Shown in pieces: positions 7,198-14,662 of a stretch of DNA of 20,280 bases. Numbering within the stretch: position 1 is the first letter of the stretch; each line of letters begins with the position of its first letter. This stretch comes from Desulfobulbaceae bacterium. GTDB taxonomy: Bacteria; Desulfobacterota; Desulfobulbia; Desulfobulbales; Desulfobulbaceae. The notes under the pieces are model-generated. The model was not told where the DNA came from, made no database searches, and saw only the letters and a list, made by a program, of their open reading frames with translations. The stretch is from positions 1-20,280 of the forward strand of contig DNUE01000021.1 of NCBI GenBank assembly GCA_003508005.1, given 5' to 3'. The position numbers and the translations under genes are program-made.

Positions 7198-8700
7198 TCA
7201 GCTGTTTTCTTTGCCGCAGCCCTGGTTGTGGGCAAGGCGGAGCAGTACCTGTTCAAAATGCAGCCCGTAGATGGCCAGTTCCACAGCCATGGGCATGGCC
7301 TTGCGTTTCAGCAGCAGGGTCTTTGCGAGCAGCTTCCAGTAGCGAAACCGTACCCTGGATTTTATCCCGAGCTGCCAGATGCTCCGGCACAGCGCGAGGA
7401 GATCCTCCCTGCTGACCCTCGCCTTGACCGTGGGCCGGTAGTGCTTGAGAAAGGTGTTGATCCGCTGGTAGTAATTTTTCTGGGAATACAGATTGTCTAC
7501 CAGCCGGCGGTAGCCCTCGAGAAGTCGCTGCCTGTCCATCACCGGGCGAAAGTTGAGGAATCCGTCCGTGTTTTCGCCGGTCGCATCATTAAGCAGCCGC
7601 CCTTCCGCCTGCAGGCGATGCCAGAGGCGGGTCTGCGGCAGGGCGGTCAGCAGGCCGACCATGGCGGTAACAATGCCTACCTGCTGAATAAATTTTCTCT
7701 GCATGTCAAAAATATTTTCCGGGTCATGGTCAAAACCGACGATGAAGCCGCCCATGACCTGCATGCCGTAGCGGTGGATGGTGTTGACCGCCTCCGCCAG
7801 GTTGCTGGCGGTATTCTGCTGCTTGTCGCATTCCCGCAGGCTTTCCTGGTTAGGCGATTCTATGCCGATAAAGACCTTGAAGAAATTGGCCTTGCTCATC
7901 AGGGTCATCAGCTCCTCGTCCTCCGCCAGATTGATGCTGGCCTCGGTCAGCAGGGTGAAGGGATAGCGGTGTTCCTTCTGCCAGCTGGCCAGGATCGGCA
8001 GGATCTGCTTCACCGTCCGGGTATTGCCGATGAAGTTGTCGTCAACGATAAATACGGATTTCCGCCAGCCTGTGTCATAGAGCGCCTGGAACTCCCGCAC
8101 CATCTGCGCCGCTGACTTGGCCCGCGGCCTCCTGCCGTTCATGATGACGATGTCGCAGAATTCACAGTTGAACGGACAGCCTCGTGAATACTGCACCGGC
8201 ATCGTGGCGTACTGTTTCATGTTGATCAGGGACCAGAGGGGAACAGGGGTCCTGGCCAGGTCCGGTCTGTCGGCCGAGGTGTACAGCGGCCTGGCCTGGC
8301 CCATGGCCAGATCATCGAGAAACCGGGGCAGGGTACTTTCCGCCTCGTTCAGGACAAAATGATCAATTTCCGGATAGTTCTGATGCTGGGTGGTGAAGAG
8401 CGGGCCGCCGGCGACGATTTTTTTGCGGTGCTGCCGGCAACGGGCTATAACCTCCCGCGCGCTATCGGACTGGACCAGCATGGCCCCCAGAAAGACATAA
8501 TCAGCCCAGGCAAGATGGTCGTCCGTCAACCCTTCCACATTCATGTCGACGAGTTTTTTCTGCCATTGCACGGGGAGGAGCGCCGCAACAGTGAGCAGGC
8601 CGAGCGGGGGAAAGGCGGCCTTCTTGGCGACAAAGCGGAGCGCATGCTTGAAACTCCAGAAGGTGTCCGGGTATTCTGGGTAGACAAGGAGGATGTTCAT
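7198..8700 (-). CDS. B12-binding radical SAM protein with DUF4070-type C-terminus (HpnP-like)
   Basis: A 500-residue class B radical SAM enzyme. Residues 1-140 form a cobalamin-binding Rossmann domain (MNILLVYPEYPDTFW...AGGPLF), without the classical DxHxxG lower-axial His motif. The radical SAM core has C175-x3-C179-x2-C182 (SRGCPFNCEFC), VDDNFIG and GGFIVGFD. The tail (about 380-500, with LYSQKNYYQRINTFLKHY) resembles DUF4070, as in the hopanoid C-2 methylase HpnP and its relatives. Such enzymes usually methylate unactivated carbon. No hopanoid gene is nearby, so the substrate is unknown. The start at 8700 is preferred over 8784 because AGGAGA precedes it and homology starts at MNILLVYP. 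A terminator-like hairpin lies just upstream. Confidence 0.88.
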   Translation of the reverse strand: MNILLVYPEYPDTFWSFKHALRFVAKKAAFPPLGLLTVAALLPVQWQKKLVDMNVEGLTDDHLAWADYVFLGAMLVQSDSAREVIARCRQHRKKIVAGGPLFTTQHQNYPEIDHFVLNEAESTLPRFLDDLAMGQARPLYTSADRPDLARTPVPLWSLINMKQYATMPVQYSRGCPFNCEFCDIVIMNGRRPRAKSAAQMVREFQALYDTGWRKSVFIVDDNFIGNTRTVKQILPILASWQKEHRYPFTLLTEASINLAEDEELMTLMSKANFFKVFIGIESPNQESLRECDKQQNTASNLAEAVNTIHRYGMQVMGGFIVGFDHDPENIFDMQRKFIQQVGIVTAMVGLLTALPQTRLWHRLQAEGRLLNDATGENTDGFLNFRPVMDRQRLLEGYRRLVDNLYSQKNYYQRINTFLKHYRPTVKARVSREDLLALCRSIWQLGIKSRVRFRYWKLLAKTLLLKRKAMPMAVELAIYGLHFEQVLLRLAHNQGCGKENS

Positions 8701-8757
8701 TGTTGTTCTCCTGGCGGTTTGGAAAAATTGTTGGCAGGCAAGGTGTGGCGCATGGTC

Positions 8758-8794
8758 AAAAAAAACCGGGGAGCCTTTGTTCAAGGCAACCCGG
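8758..8794 (-). terminator. Intrinsic terminator or leader attenuator, minus strand
   Basis: On the minus strand CCGGG and GCCTT pair with AAGGC and CCCGG around a five-base loop, with a two-base internal mismatch (8766-8794). Eight consecutive T follow (8765-8758). This is a good rho-independent terminator for transcription coming from the membrane operon. It lies only 58 bases before the radical SAM start with no clear promoter in between, so it could also act as an attenuator in that gene's leader. Confidence 0.65.
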
Positions 8795-8896
8795 CTGTCT
8801 GGGAAAGACCCGTGGTTTTCCGTCCCTGTCTTGCGGCAGGTTTGGCTTTTTCTGGAAACAAAGAGAGTTGTTATTTTTTTCAGTGTACCCCTTCCG

Positions 8897-8922
8897 CAAA
8901 AAAAATAAAAGGGGCCTTTTCC
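8897..8922 (-). terminator. Weak A/T-flanked palindrome after the membrane operon
   Basis: On the minus strand AAAAGG-CC-CCTTTT is followed by ATTTTTTTT, directly after the last gene of the operon (stop at 8944). The palindrome is too tight for a stable loop, so it would be a weak terminator. The stronger one is at 8758-8794. Confidence 0.35.
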
Positions 8923-8943
8923 GGCGGGTGCAGCAGGCGGAAT

Positions 8944-9597
8944 TCAGCCATGCCCTGTTTGCAGCCCTGCCCGCAGTCCAATGCCGAGAACGATGATGGC
9001 GGCCATCTGCAGCAGATGGAATAGGCCGTTGTGGTCAAGGGGGACCAGGATCGTGGCGGTCAGGTCGCTGGCCTGGACGGCCGCCGCCAGCATTGACAGC
9101 AGGATGGCTACGGCGATCAGGCCGCTGCCGGGACGCTGGCCGCGCCAGAAAATCGTCAGGTAGATGAGCAGGGCGCCGCTCATGGCGATTGCCTCGTAGC
9201 CGATGAACAGGAGAAAGGAGCCGCCCAGAAGCGGGGTGACCAGAGAAAAGGCCAGGGCGCAGAGCAGCGCCCAGGGGAGCGCCAGGCGAGCCAGGCCGTG
9301 CCCCCGCCAGTCAAGGATTGCGCCGACCACAAACAGGGCAACAGTCAGCCCCAGGCAGAGATAGAGGGGATGCCACAGCACAGCGCGAGCGCCATCCGAC
9401 AGGTCCACGCCGTGGGCCACTGCGCCCAGTGCGGAGGCAAGGGCCAGCAGGGAAAGGAGCCACAGCCACAGGCCGGTTTTCCATGGGTCATGACGGCGGC
9501 AGCGCCAGATGCTTGCGGCAACGCCAAGGCAGAGGAGGGCGAGGGCAGCGTCGGTGGCTGCGGTTGTCAACTCAGTGGGAAGGGGATTCAGGCGCAT
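8944..9597 (-). CDS. Polytopic membrane protein, possibly CREST/DUF6962-like
   Basis: A 217-residue, very hydrophobic protein with six or seven predicted transmembrane helices and short basic loops (WRCRRHDPWK, FWRGQRPG). Polar residues inside or beside helices stand out: D15-D16 (TTAATDAAL), H62 in GAVAHGV, and a C-terminal DHNGLFHLLQM with two His spaced like the metal-binding pair of the CREST superfamily (alkaline ceramidase-like hydrolases). The PTELTTAATD opening recalls DUF6962. A zinc-dependent lipid amidase-type activity is possible but unproven, and a catalytic Ser is not certain. It begins 12 bases after the MarC-family stop with no good ribosome binding site, suggesting translational coupling. 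It is the last gene of the three-gene minus operon. Confidence 0.7.
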   Translation of the reverse strand: MRLNPLPTELTTAATDAALALLCLGVAASIWRCRRHDPWKTGLWLWLLSLLALASALGAVAHGVDLSDGARAVLWHPLYLCLGLTVALFVVGAILDWRGHGLARLALPWALLCALAFSLVTPLLGGSFLLFIGYEAIAMSGALLIYLTIFWRGQRPGSGLIAVAILLSMLAAAVQASDLTATILVPLDHNGLFHLLQMAAIIVLGIGLRAGLQTGHG

Positions 9598-9609
9598 GCG
9601 GCCGGTTTA

Positions 9610-10236
9610 TCAAAGCAAGCCGCTTTCGGCAATGCCGTCGAAGATAAACTGGACCGCAAGGGCGGCCAGCAGCACCCCGAAAACCCGTTTGATCACATGG
9701 GCGCCGGTCCTGCCCAGGAGCTTGTGCAGCTGACCGGCGGCCAGCAGGCAGACAAAAGTGAACAGCAGGACGGCCAGCAGGGAGAGGCACACGATCAGCT
9801 GCCGGCTGGTGTCGCCCTCGGCATGGACCATGAGAAGGATGGAGGCGCTGATGGCCCCGGGTCCGGCAATCAGCGGGGTGGCCAGCGGGAAGACCGAAAT
9901 GTCGCGCCGGGTTTCCGCTTCCCTGGCTTCCTCCTCGGTGGTGGAGGTGGCGCCCGAGGTACGGGCAAAGACCATTTCGATGCCGATGAGCAGGAGGAGG
10001 ATGCCGCCCGCCGTACGCAGCGCCGCCAGGGAAATCCCCAGGGCGTCGAGCAGGACCTTGCCGAAGAGGGCAAAGCTGAGCAGGATTATGGTGGCGATCA
10101 GGGTGCCGCGGGCGGCCATGACCAGCCTGGCTCGGGGGCTCAGGCCGACGGTCAGGGCGGCGAAAAACGCGGAGATATCCAACGGGCCGATGGTCGCGAA
10201 AAAGGTGGCCAGGGCAACGCCCGCTGTCTCAAACAT
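9610..10236 (-). CDS. MarC-family integral membrane protein
   Basis: A 208-residue inner-membrane protein with six hydrophobic segments and the two repeated MarC signatures. The N-terminal one is FFATIGPLDISAFFAALT. The second, after the charged loop TSTTEEEAREAETRRD (about residues 95-112), is FPLATPLIAGPGAISASILL. The family (UPF0056, with E. coli MarC, YhgN and YchE) has no established transport substrate, and the old link to multiple antibiotic resistance is not supported. AGGGAAA lies shortly before the ATG. It lies 94 bases after the 1373-residue gene and 12 before the small membrane protein, as a middle operon member. Family membership is secure; function is unknown. Confidence 0.9.
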   Translation of the reverse strand: MFETAGVALATFFATIGPLDISAFFAALTVGLSPRARLVMAARGTLIATIILLSFALFGKVLLDALGISLAALRTAGGILLLLIGIEMVFARTSGATSTTEEEAREAETRRDISVFPLATPLIAGPGAISASILLMVHAEGDTSRQLIVCLSLLAVLLFTFVCLLAAGQLHKLLGRTGAHVIKRVFGVLLAALAVQFIFDGIAESGLL

Positions 10237-10330
10237 GGGTATTTCCCTTATTCATTGGCTGCGCCTGTAACCTCGTAACGACTTCCATTTATGACTGCAG
10301 ACATGGATGCGACATTGATCTCTTTCTTCC

Positions 10331-13300
10331 TCAGCCCTGTTCCTTTTCCGCCTTCGGCTTGGCAATGGGATCCTTTGCCGGTTTTGGTTTCCTGGGGATC
10401 TTGTGCCAGATCACCGGCCGGGTGAAATTGCGCCAGCCCAGCTTGAGGAAGTTGAGCAGGCTGAAGGAGATCCACAGCGCCCAGGCCAGCATGGCCAGCC
10501 GGTAGAACAGCATGGGGATGGACAGAACCCAGGGAATCGGCAGCACCCTGGCGCTGTGGTCCTGGTACCACTTGAGCACCTCGCTGTTCGATCCGTTGCC
10601 GGCAATGTTCATGTCCGGATGGCCGAGCAGGCCCATGCCGATGGCGGCAACCAGTGAGCCCACGGCGAGGAGAGTGAGGAGACAGAGGCCGGCCTGCATC
10701 AGATTGAAGGTGGTCCGGTCCAGGTCCGGCCTGACCCTGCCGCGCTGGTCGATAGCGACCAGCCAGCCAGCCACCAGCAGGCCGGCAGCGATGTTGCTCT
10801 GGCTCATGCCGATGGCGAGCAGGAACCACTGGTGAAATTTCAGGGGGGTGCGCCCGGATTTCGCCAGGGCGATGCTGAGCAGCAGGAGGATGATGACCGT
10901 TGACCAGAAAAGTACCGCCGGTCCCATGAGCGGGCCGCCGACGAACAGGGGCCAGCGGTTGCGGGGCAGACGCAGCTCGATATGGCTGTTGACGCTGCCC
11001 ATGCCGAGGTCCACCGCCGGCGTCCGCTGCCAGGCGGCAATCCCAGCGGGCTCTCGCCACTGCAGCCGGATTTCCTGCAGGCCGGGCCTGAGAGGCAGCG
11101 GGACCTGGCGTCCTTCCTGGCGGATGGGCTGGACCTGGCCGTCAATAGCCACTTCCTGCAGTTGGGCCGAGAGCGGGAGGGTGATGGTATGCTGTGCGCC
11201 CTGGCTGCTCCTGATCGACAAAAGCAGGGTGGTGTCGGTGGCCCGTTGGCCGGGCCGGGTCTCCAGGTGGCTCTTGTCGATGGTGACGGTCTTGCCCTCC
11301 ACGCCTGCCGGCCGGCTGACGAGCAGGCGCACATCTTCGCCGGGCCACGGGTGCCAGGTAGGATACCAGCGGCTGTCCTGCTGGTGGAGGATGACCGGAA
11401 TACCCTCGGCCTCCACATGGAAGATCGGGCTGACATCCGCCCGCCACAGCTCCGTCCACAGCGTGGTTTCCGGATGCCTGAGGGTGATTGCGTCGCTACG
11501 GGGCAAAACCGAATCCCACTGAAGGGAGGTCTGCCGGGCGTCCATATTGAGCTGGGCCTGGTTATCCTCCACCTTGATTCCCTCGGTGACGATCGATTCC
11601 CCCGCCAGGAGAGGGTAGCTGAACACCACCGCGGCGCCTGCCGGGCTGAGCCGCGTAACCGTTGTTGCGATCTCCCAGTTCAGGCCAAGGCGCAGGGTGC
11701 GTTCGATGCGCAGAAACGGCGGCAGTATCCCGGTTTCCAGAATCTGGTTTGCAATTTCCTCCTCAGCAACGAGGCGCTTGAGCTGCAGCTGGCTGTCCGG
11801 CACCCCGTTTTCCCGGATTCCTTCCACACTCCAGCCCTCCATGGTGGTGGTGACCCGGTGCGGCCTGAGCGGCAGGGGCAACTGCAGGCTGTTCTGCCTG
11901 GGCACCCTGCCGCTCAGGGCCACCTGATGCTCTCCGGCCGGCAGCAGAAGCCACAGTTCGTCACCGGTCCTGAAAAGACCTTCGGCCGGTTGGTCGTCAA
12001 TGCGCACATCGCCGGGGAGCCAATGGAGGGCATTGGCCGGCAGGGGGAGGGAAACCGCGGTCTGGGCCATCACGCGCAGGGTGATCCGCAGCTGTTCCGG
12101 CGTGATATTGAGATCCATGCTCGCGATATCGGCGCATTGCGGAAAGCAGTCATTTGGTGCGAGAAGCCGCTCCCGCAGTTCCGCCAGCATCTCCGCCGAG
12201 GGGATTTCTCCGGCCTGGGCAGGGAGCGGGACCGCCAGAAGGGTAAGAAGCAGGGGGGCGATGACAAGGGGCCGCCATTTGGGAAGGACCAGGCCTCCGC
12301 CCTTGCGGAAACGGATGTCAAGCAGGCCGAGGACGAGAAGGACCATGAGCAGCACCCGGAGTATCGCAAGGGTCAGATTGGCCTTGGGGCCGGCGAACAG
12401 AAACTGGACTGTCTGGTTGCTCTGCACCGGGCCGCTCCAGGTCAGGGAGAAGGAATTCCATTGCCAGCTGGGCAGCCCAGGTCCGGTCTGGTTGACCATG
12501 CTCGGGTCATACTGGGCAACTTTGGGGCGGACGGAGTCGCTTTTGAAGATTTTCGCCCTGCCTTCATCGGACTCCGCCAGAATATTCCCCTCCATCTCCT
12601 GCGCCATCCTGCCGGAGTCGCCTGCCCGGTCCAGCATGGCCTCTTCCGGCGGAGCTGCCTGCGGAACCGCGGCCGGAACAGGCATCGATTTTTGCGAGGC
12701 GGGCAGCGACAGCATGGACTGCCATGATTTTTCGAGCTGGGGATAGATTCCTTGACGCAGCTGCTGGATGGCGAAGGGGATGGCAATCCCGATCAGCACC
12801 AGTACATTGACCAGTTGCAGGAATTTGATGACGGTTCTGAATTTGCCCTGGGGCATGAGCCGGAGCAGGGCCGCCCCCAGAATGATGGCCAGCCAGATCC
12901 AGCGGGGGGCGCCCGGTTCATGGTACATGAGAACCAGGGAGACAAAGGCCAGGAGCGCTAGTGCTTTGCCGTAGAGCCGACCGACGGCCAAGGTGAAAAT
13001 GAGGACGATGAAGAAGTCGAGCAGGGTCCAGAGTTGGACCCAGGTGCCGCTGACGGCGTCGGCGCCGGTCGCATTGAGCAGGCGCCAGCCTGGGGGAAGG
13101 AACAGCCGGGCACTGACCTGCTGAAAATCATGGTTCCAGCCGGTGGCCGGCAGCCTTGCCCTGCCTGCCTCAAAGAGGCTGTCCGCGGACAGGCTGAGCA
13201 GGCCCTTGCGCAGCTCCACCCCTGTTCTGTCGCTGCCGTCAAGCCTGGTGATGAACTGCTCCGTGCCGTCCACCGCCACCCGGCCGAGCCCGGTGGGCGG

Positions 13301-14452
13301 ATTCATCTCCAGCCGCCAATCGGTGTTTTTCGTGCCGGTGATCAAATCCTGGATAGTATAGCCGGACCCGTCGAAGCGCAGCCAGATATTGCGCTGCAGG
13401 TTCAGCTGGTCCGGGGCGGGCATGGGGTCGCCGCGCTTGATTTCCTTGAAGCGCATAATCTCCCCGTCCCTGAGACGGTAGGTGGGAAATCCCCGCCACT
13501 TGTCCGGCAGGGAGGTCTGCAGGGGGTCAATGGCCGGGACCCCTTCGATTTCAACGACCCGCAGGTCGGGCTGGGAGCCAAAGGACCAGATTTCCTCCTC
13601 AGGCCAGAAACCGTCCTGGGGCCGGGTGAACAGGAGAGAGGCGACCGTGCCGAGATGGCGGGTGGTGAGAGTGAGGTTCCATTGCCCCGGCCGGACCTGG
13701 ACCCGCAGGCGGCCGTCCGGCTCCAGGCGGGCGGGAAGCGGGCTGCTCAGGGAGACCGGCACCACGGCGTCCGTTTGCAGAACCGGTCCGAGAATGAGCT
13801 CCCGGTTGCTGCCCGAGACGTCAAGGAGCAGATAGAGGGTTTCTTCGAGGGGGATCTGGTCCCTGATAAAGCGGAAACTCTGCAGGGCCAGCCGGTTTTC
13901 AATCTTCTCTTCCTCCTTGGCGACGGCCTGGAGCCACAGGCGCCCCTCTCTGTCCAGGTTGGGAAATTCAAGGGGTCTGGAGTTCACTTTGGCCCGGATA
14001 ATCCCGGTATGCGCCGGAACGGTAAGGAATTCAGGGATACGGGTCCAGGTGAAACTGCCGGTAACGGTATGCAACCCTCTGTCGACCTTGATCTGAGGTA
14101 CGCCGTTTCTGCTGATGACCAGGGCAGGGCGGGTGTCAATTTTTACTTCCTGCGGCCAGTGCTCAATGCCGCCGGGCAGCTGCAGCCAGCGTTCATGCTG
14201 CACGAGCCACTGCTGGGAAAAATTTCCCTGCTGCTCGGTAACCGTCAAGGTCAGTTCGGATGGCCAGTCGCACTGCAGGGAGGTGGCATCGGCAAAGGAG
14301 GGGGTGCACAACTGTTGTTCTTCAAAGCCGTAGAGTACCCACTCGGCCCATGGTCGAAGCTGTTCCGGGATAACCGGGGTGACTCCGGCCGGGCAGGGGC
14401 CAGGCGTGAGTGCCAGAAGCAGCATGATCATCAACAGACCGCGGGCAAGCAT
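10331..14452 (-). CDS. Large internally duplicated membrane protein of unknown function (1373 residues)
   Basis: I do not recognise a named family. The start at 14452 has AAGGAG seven bases upstream and begins a Sec signal peptide (MLARGLLMIMLLLALTPGPCPAG), so the ATG at 14512 is rejected. The protein looks like two related halves. Each starts with a signal-like hydrophobic segment, then a C-x-P-x2-A-D-x2-S motif (C49 and C769, offset 720), a long beta-rich periplasmic region, and a bundle of hydrophobic helices (about 475-570 and 690-712; about 1180-1340). The second half opens with LLTLLAVPLPAQAG, which reads like a signal peptide with an AxA site. A Pro/Ala/Met-rich, charged linker covers about 575-660, and the C-terminus is a Lys/Pro-rich tail. 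No enzymatic motif is visible. It leads an operon with the MarC-family and CREST-like genes, suggesting an envelope role. Confidence 0.85.
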   Translation of the reverse strand: MLARGLLMIMLLLALTPGPCPAGVTPVIPEQLRPWAEWVLYGFEEQQLCTPSFADATSLQCDWPSELTLTVTEQQGNFSQQWLVQHERWLQLPGGIEHWPQEVKIDTRPALVISRNGVPQIKVDRGLHTVTGSFTWTRIPEFLTVPAHTGIIRAKVNSRPLEFPNLDREGRLWLQAVAKEEEKIENRLALQSFRFIRDQIPLEETLYLLLDVSGSNRELILGPVLQTDAVVPVSLSSPLPARLEPDGRLRVQVRPGQWNLTLTTRHLGTVASLLFTRPQDGFWPEEEIWSFGSQPDLRVVEIEGVPAIDPLQTSLPDKWRGFPTYRLRDGEIMRFKEIKRGDPMPAPDQLNLQRNIWLRFDGSGYTIQDLITGTKNTDWRLEMNPPTGLGRVAVDGTEQFITRLDGSDRTGVELRKGLLSLSADSLFEAGRARLPATGWNHDFQQVSARLFLPPGWRLLNATGADAVSGTWVQLWTLLDFFIVLIFTLAVGRLYGKALALLAFVSLVLMYHEPGAPRWIWLAIILGAALLRLMPQGKFRTVIKFLQLVNVLVLIGIAIPFAIQQLRQGIYPQLEKSWQSMLSLPASQKSMPVPAAVPQAAPPEEAMLDRAGDSGRMAQEMEGNILAESDEGRAKIFKSDSVRPKVAQYDPSMVNQTGPGLPSWQWNSFSLTWSGPVQSNQTVQFLFAGPKANLTLAILRVLLMVLLVLGLLDIRFRKGGGLVLPKWRPLVIAPLLLTLLAVPLPAQAGEIPSAEMLAELRERLLAPNDCFPQCADIASMDLNITPEQLRITLRVMAQTAVSLPLPANALHWLPGDVRIDDQPAEGLFRTGDELWLLLPAGEHQVALSGRVPRQNSLQLPLPLRPHRVTTTMEGWSVEGIRENGVPDSQLQLKRLVAEEEIANQILETGILPPFLRIERTLRLGLNWEIATTVTRLSPAGAAVVFSYPLLAGESIVTEGIKVEDNQAQLNMDARQTSLQWDSVLPRSDAITLRHPETTLWTELWRADVSPIFHVEAEGIPVILHQQDSRWYPTWHPWPGEDVRLLVSRPAGVEGKTVTIDKSHLETRPGQRATDTTLLLSIRSSQGAQHTITLPLSAQLQEVAIDGQVQPIRQEGRQVPLPLRPGLQEIRLQWREPAGIAAWQRTPAVDLGMGSVNSHIELRLPRNRWPLFVGGPLMGPAVLFWSTVIILLLLSIALAKSGRTPLKFHQWFLLAIGMSQSNIAAGLLVAGWLVAIDQRGRVRPDLDRTTFNLMQAGLCLLTLLAVGSLVAAIGMGLLGHPDMNIAGNGSNSEVLKWYQDHSARVLPIPWVLSIPMLFYRLAMLAWALWISFSLLNFLKLGWRNFTRPVIWHKIPRKPKPAKDPIAKPKAEKEQG

Positions 14453-14502
14453 TCTCAGGCTCCTTGCGCAGATTTTGAAAACGGGTGTCAATACTGTTTG
14501 AC

Positions 14503-14531
14503 ATTCTATCATAGGTCAGGGCAAAGTCCAA
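14503..14531 (-). promoter_or_regulatory. Sigma70 promoter of the large membrane protein operon
   Basis: On the minus strand TTGGAC (14526-14531) and TAGAAT (14503-14508) are separated by exactly 17 bases. The predicted start near 14496 leaves a leader of about 44 bases to the ATG at 14452, which also supports that start over 14512. Confidence 0.55.
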
Positions 14532-14662
14532 TCTGATGTACAGAAAATCGGGTATCCCCCTATGAGGCGCACCCGCTCAAATTTATTTTGGCAGCGCAGT
14601 CTGCCGGCGCCCTCTCAGAATACAGCAGGGAAAGTGGCGGACCATCCCGGGCAAGGCGGAAA

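Noticed and set aside
9298..10278. 326-codon plus-strand frame opposite the MarC-family and small membrane genes
   Set aside because: Its Gly/Gln/Asp-rich composition is the mirror of hydrophobic helices encoded on the other strand.
10248..10304. 18-codon frame on the minus strand between the large gene and the MarC-family gene
   Set aside because: It starts MSAVINGSRYEV and looks protein-like, but it has no close ribosome site and is too short to support without comparison.
10982..12727. 581-codon plus-strand frame opposite the large membrane protein
   Set aside because: The minus-strand frame has a signal peptide, ribosome site, promoter and helices; the opposite frame is rich in Gly, Arg, Gln and His and looks like reverse-complement coding.
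14498..14503. Perfect TTGACA facing the PLD-like gene
   Set aside because: No acceptable -10 box lies 16-18 bases downstream, so I do not call a promoter for the PLD-like gene.
14453..14512. Upstream ATG at 14512 as start of the large membrane protein
   Set aside because: It lies upstream of the predicted transcription start near 14496, has no Shine-Dalgarno, and would spoil the signal peptide that begins cleanly at 14452.
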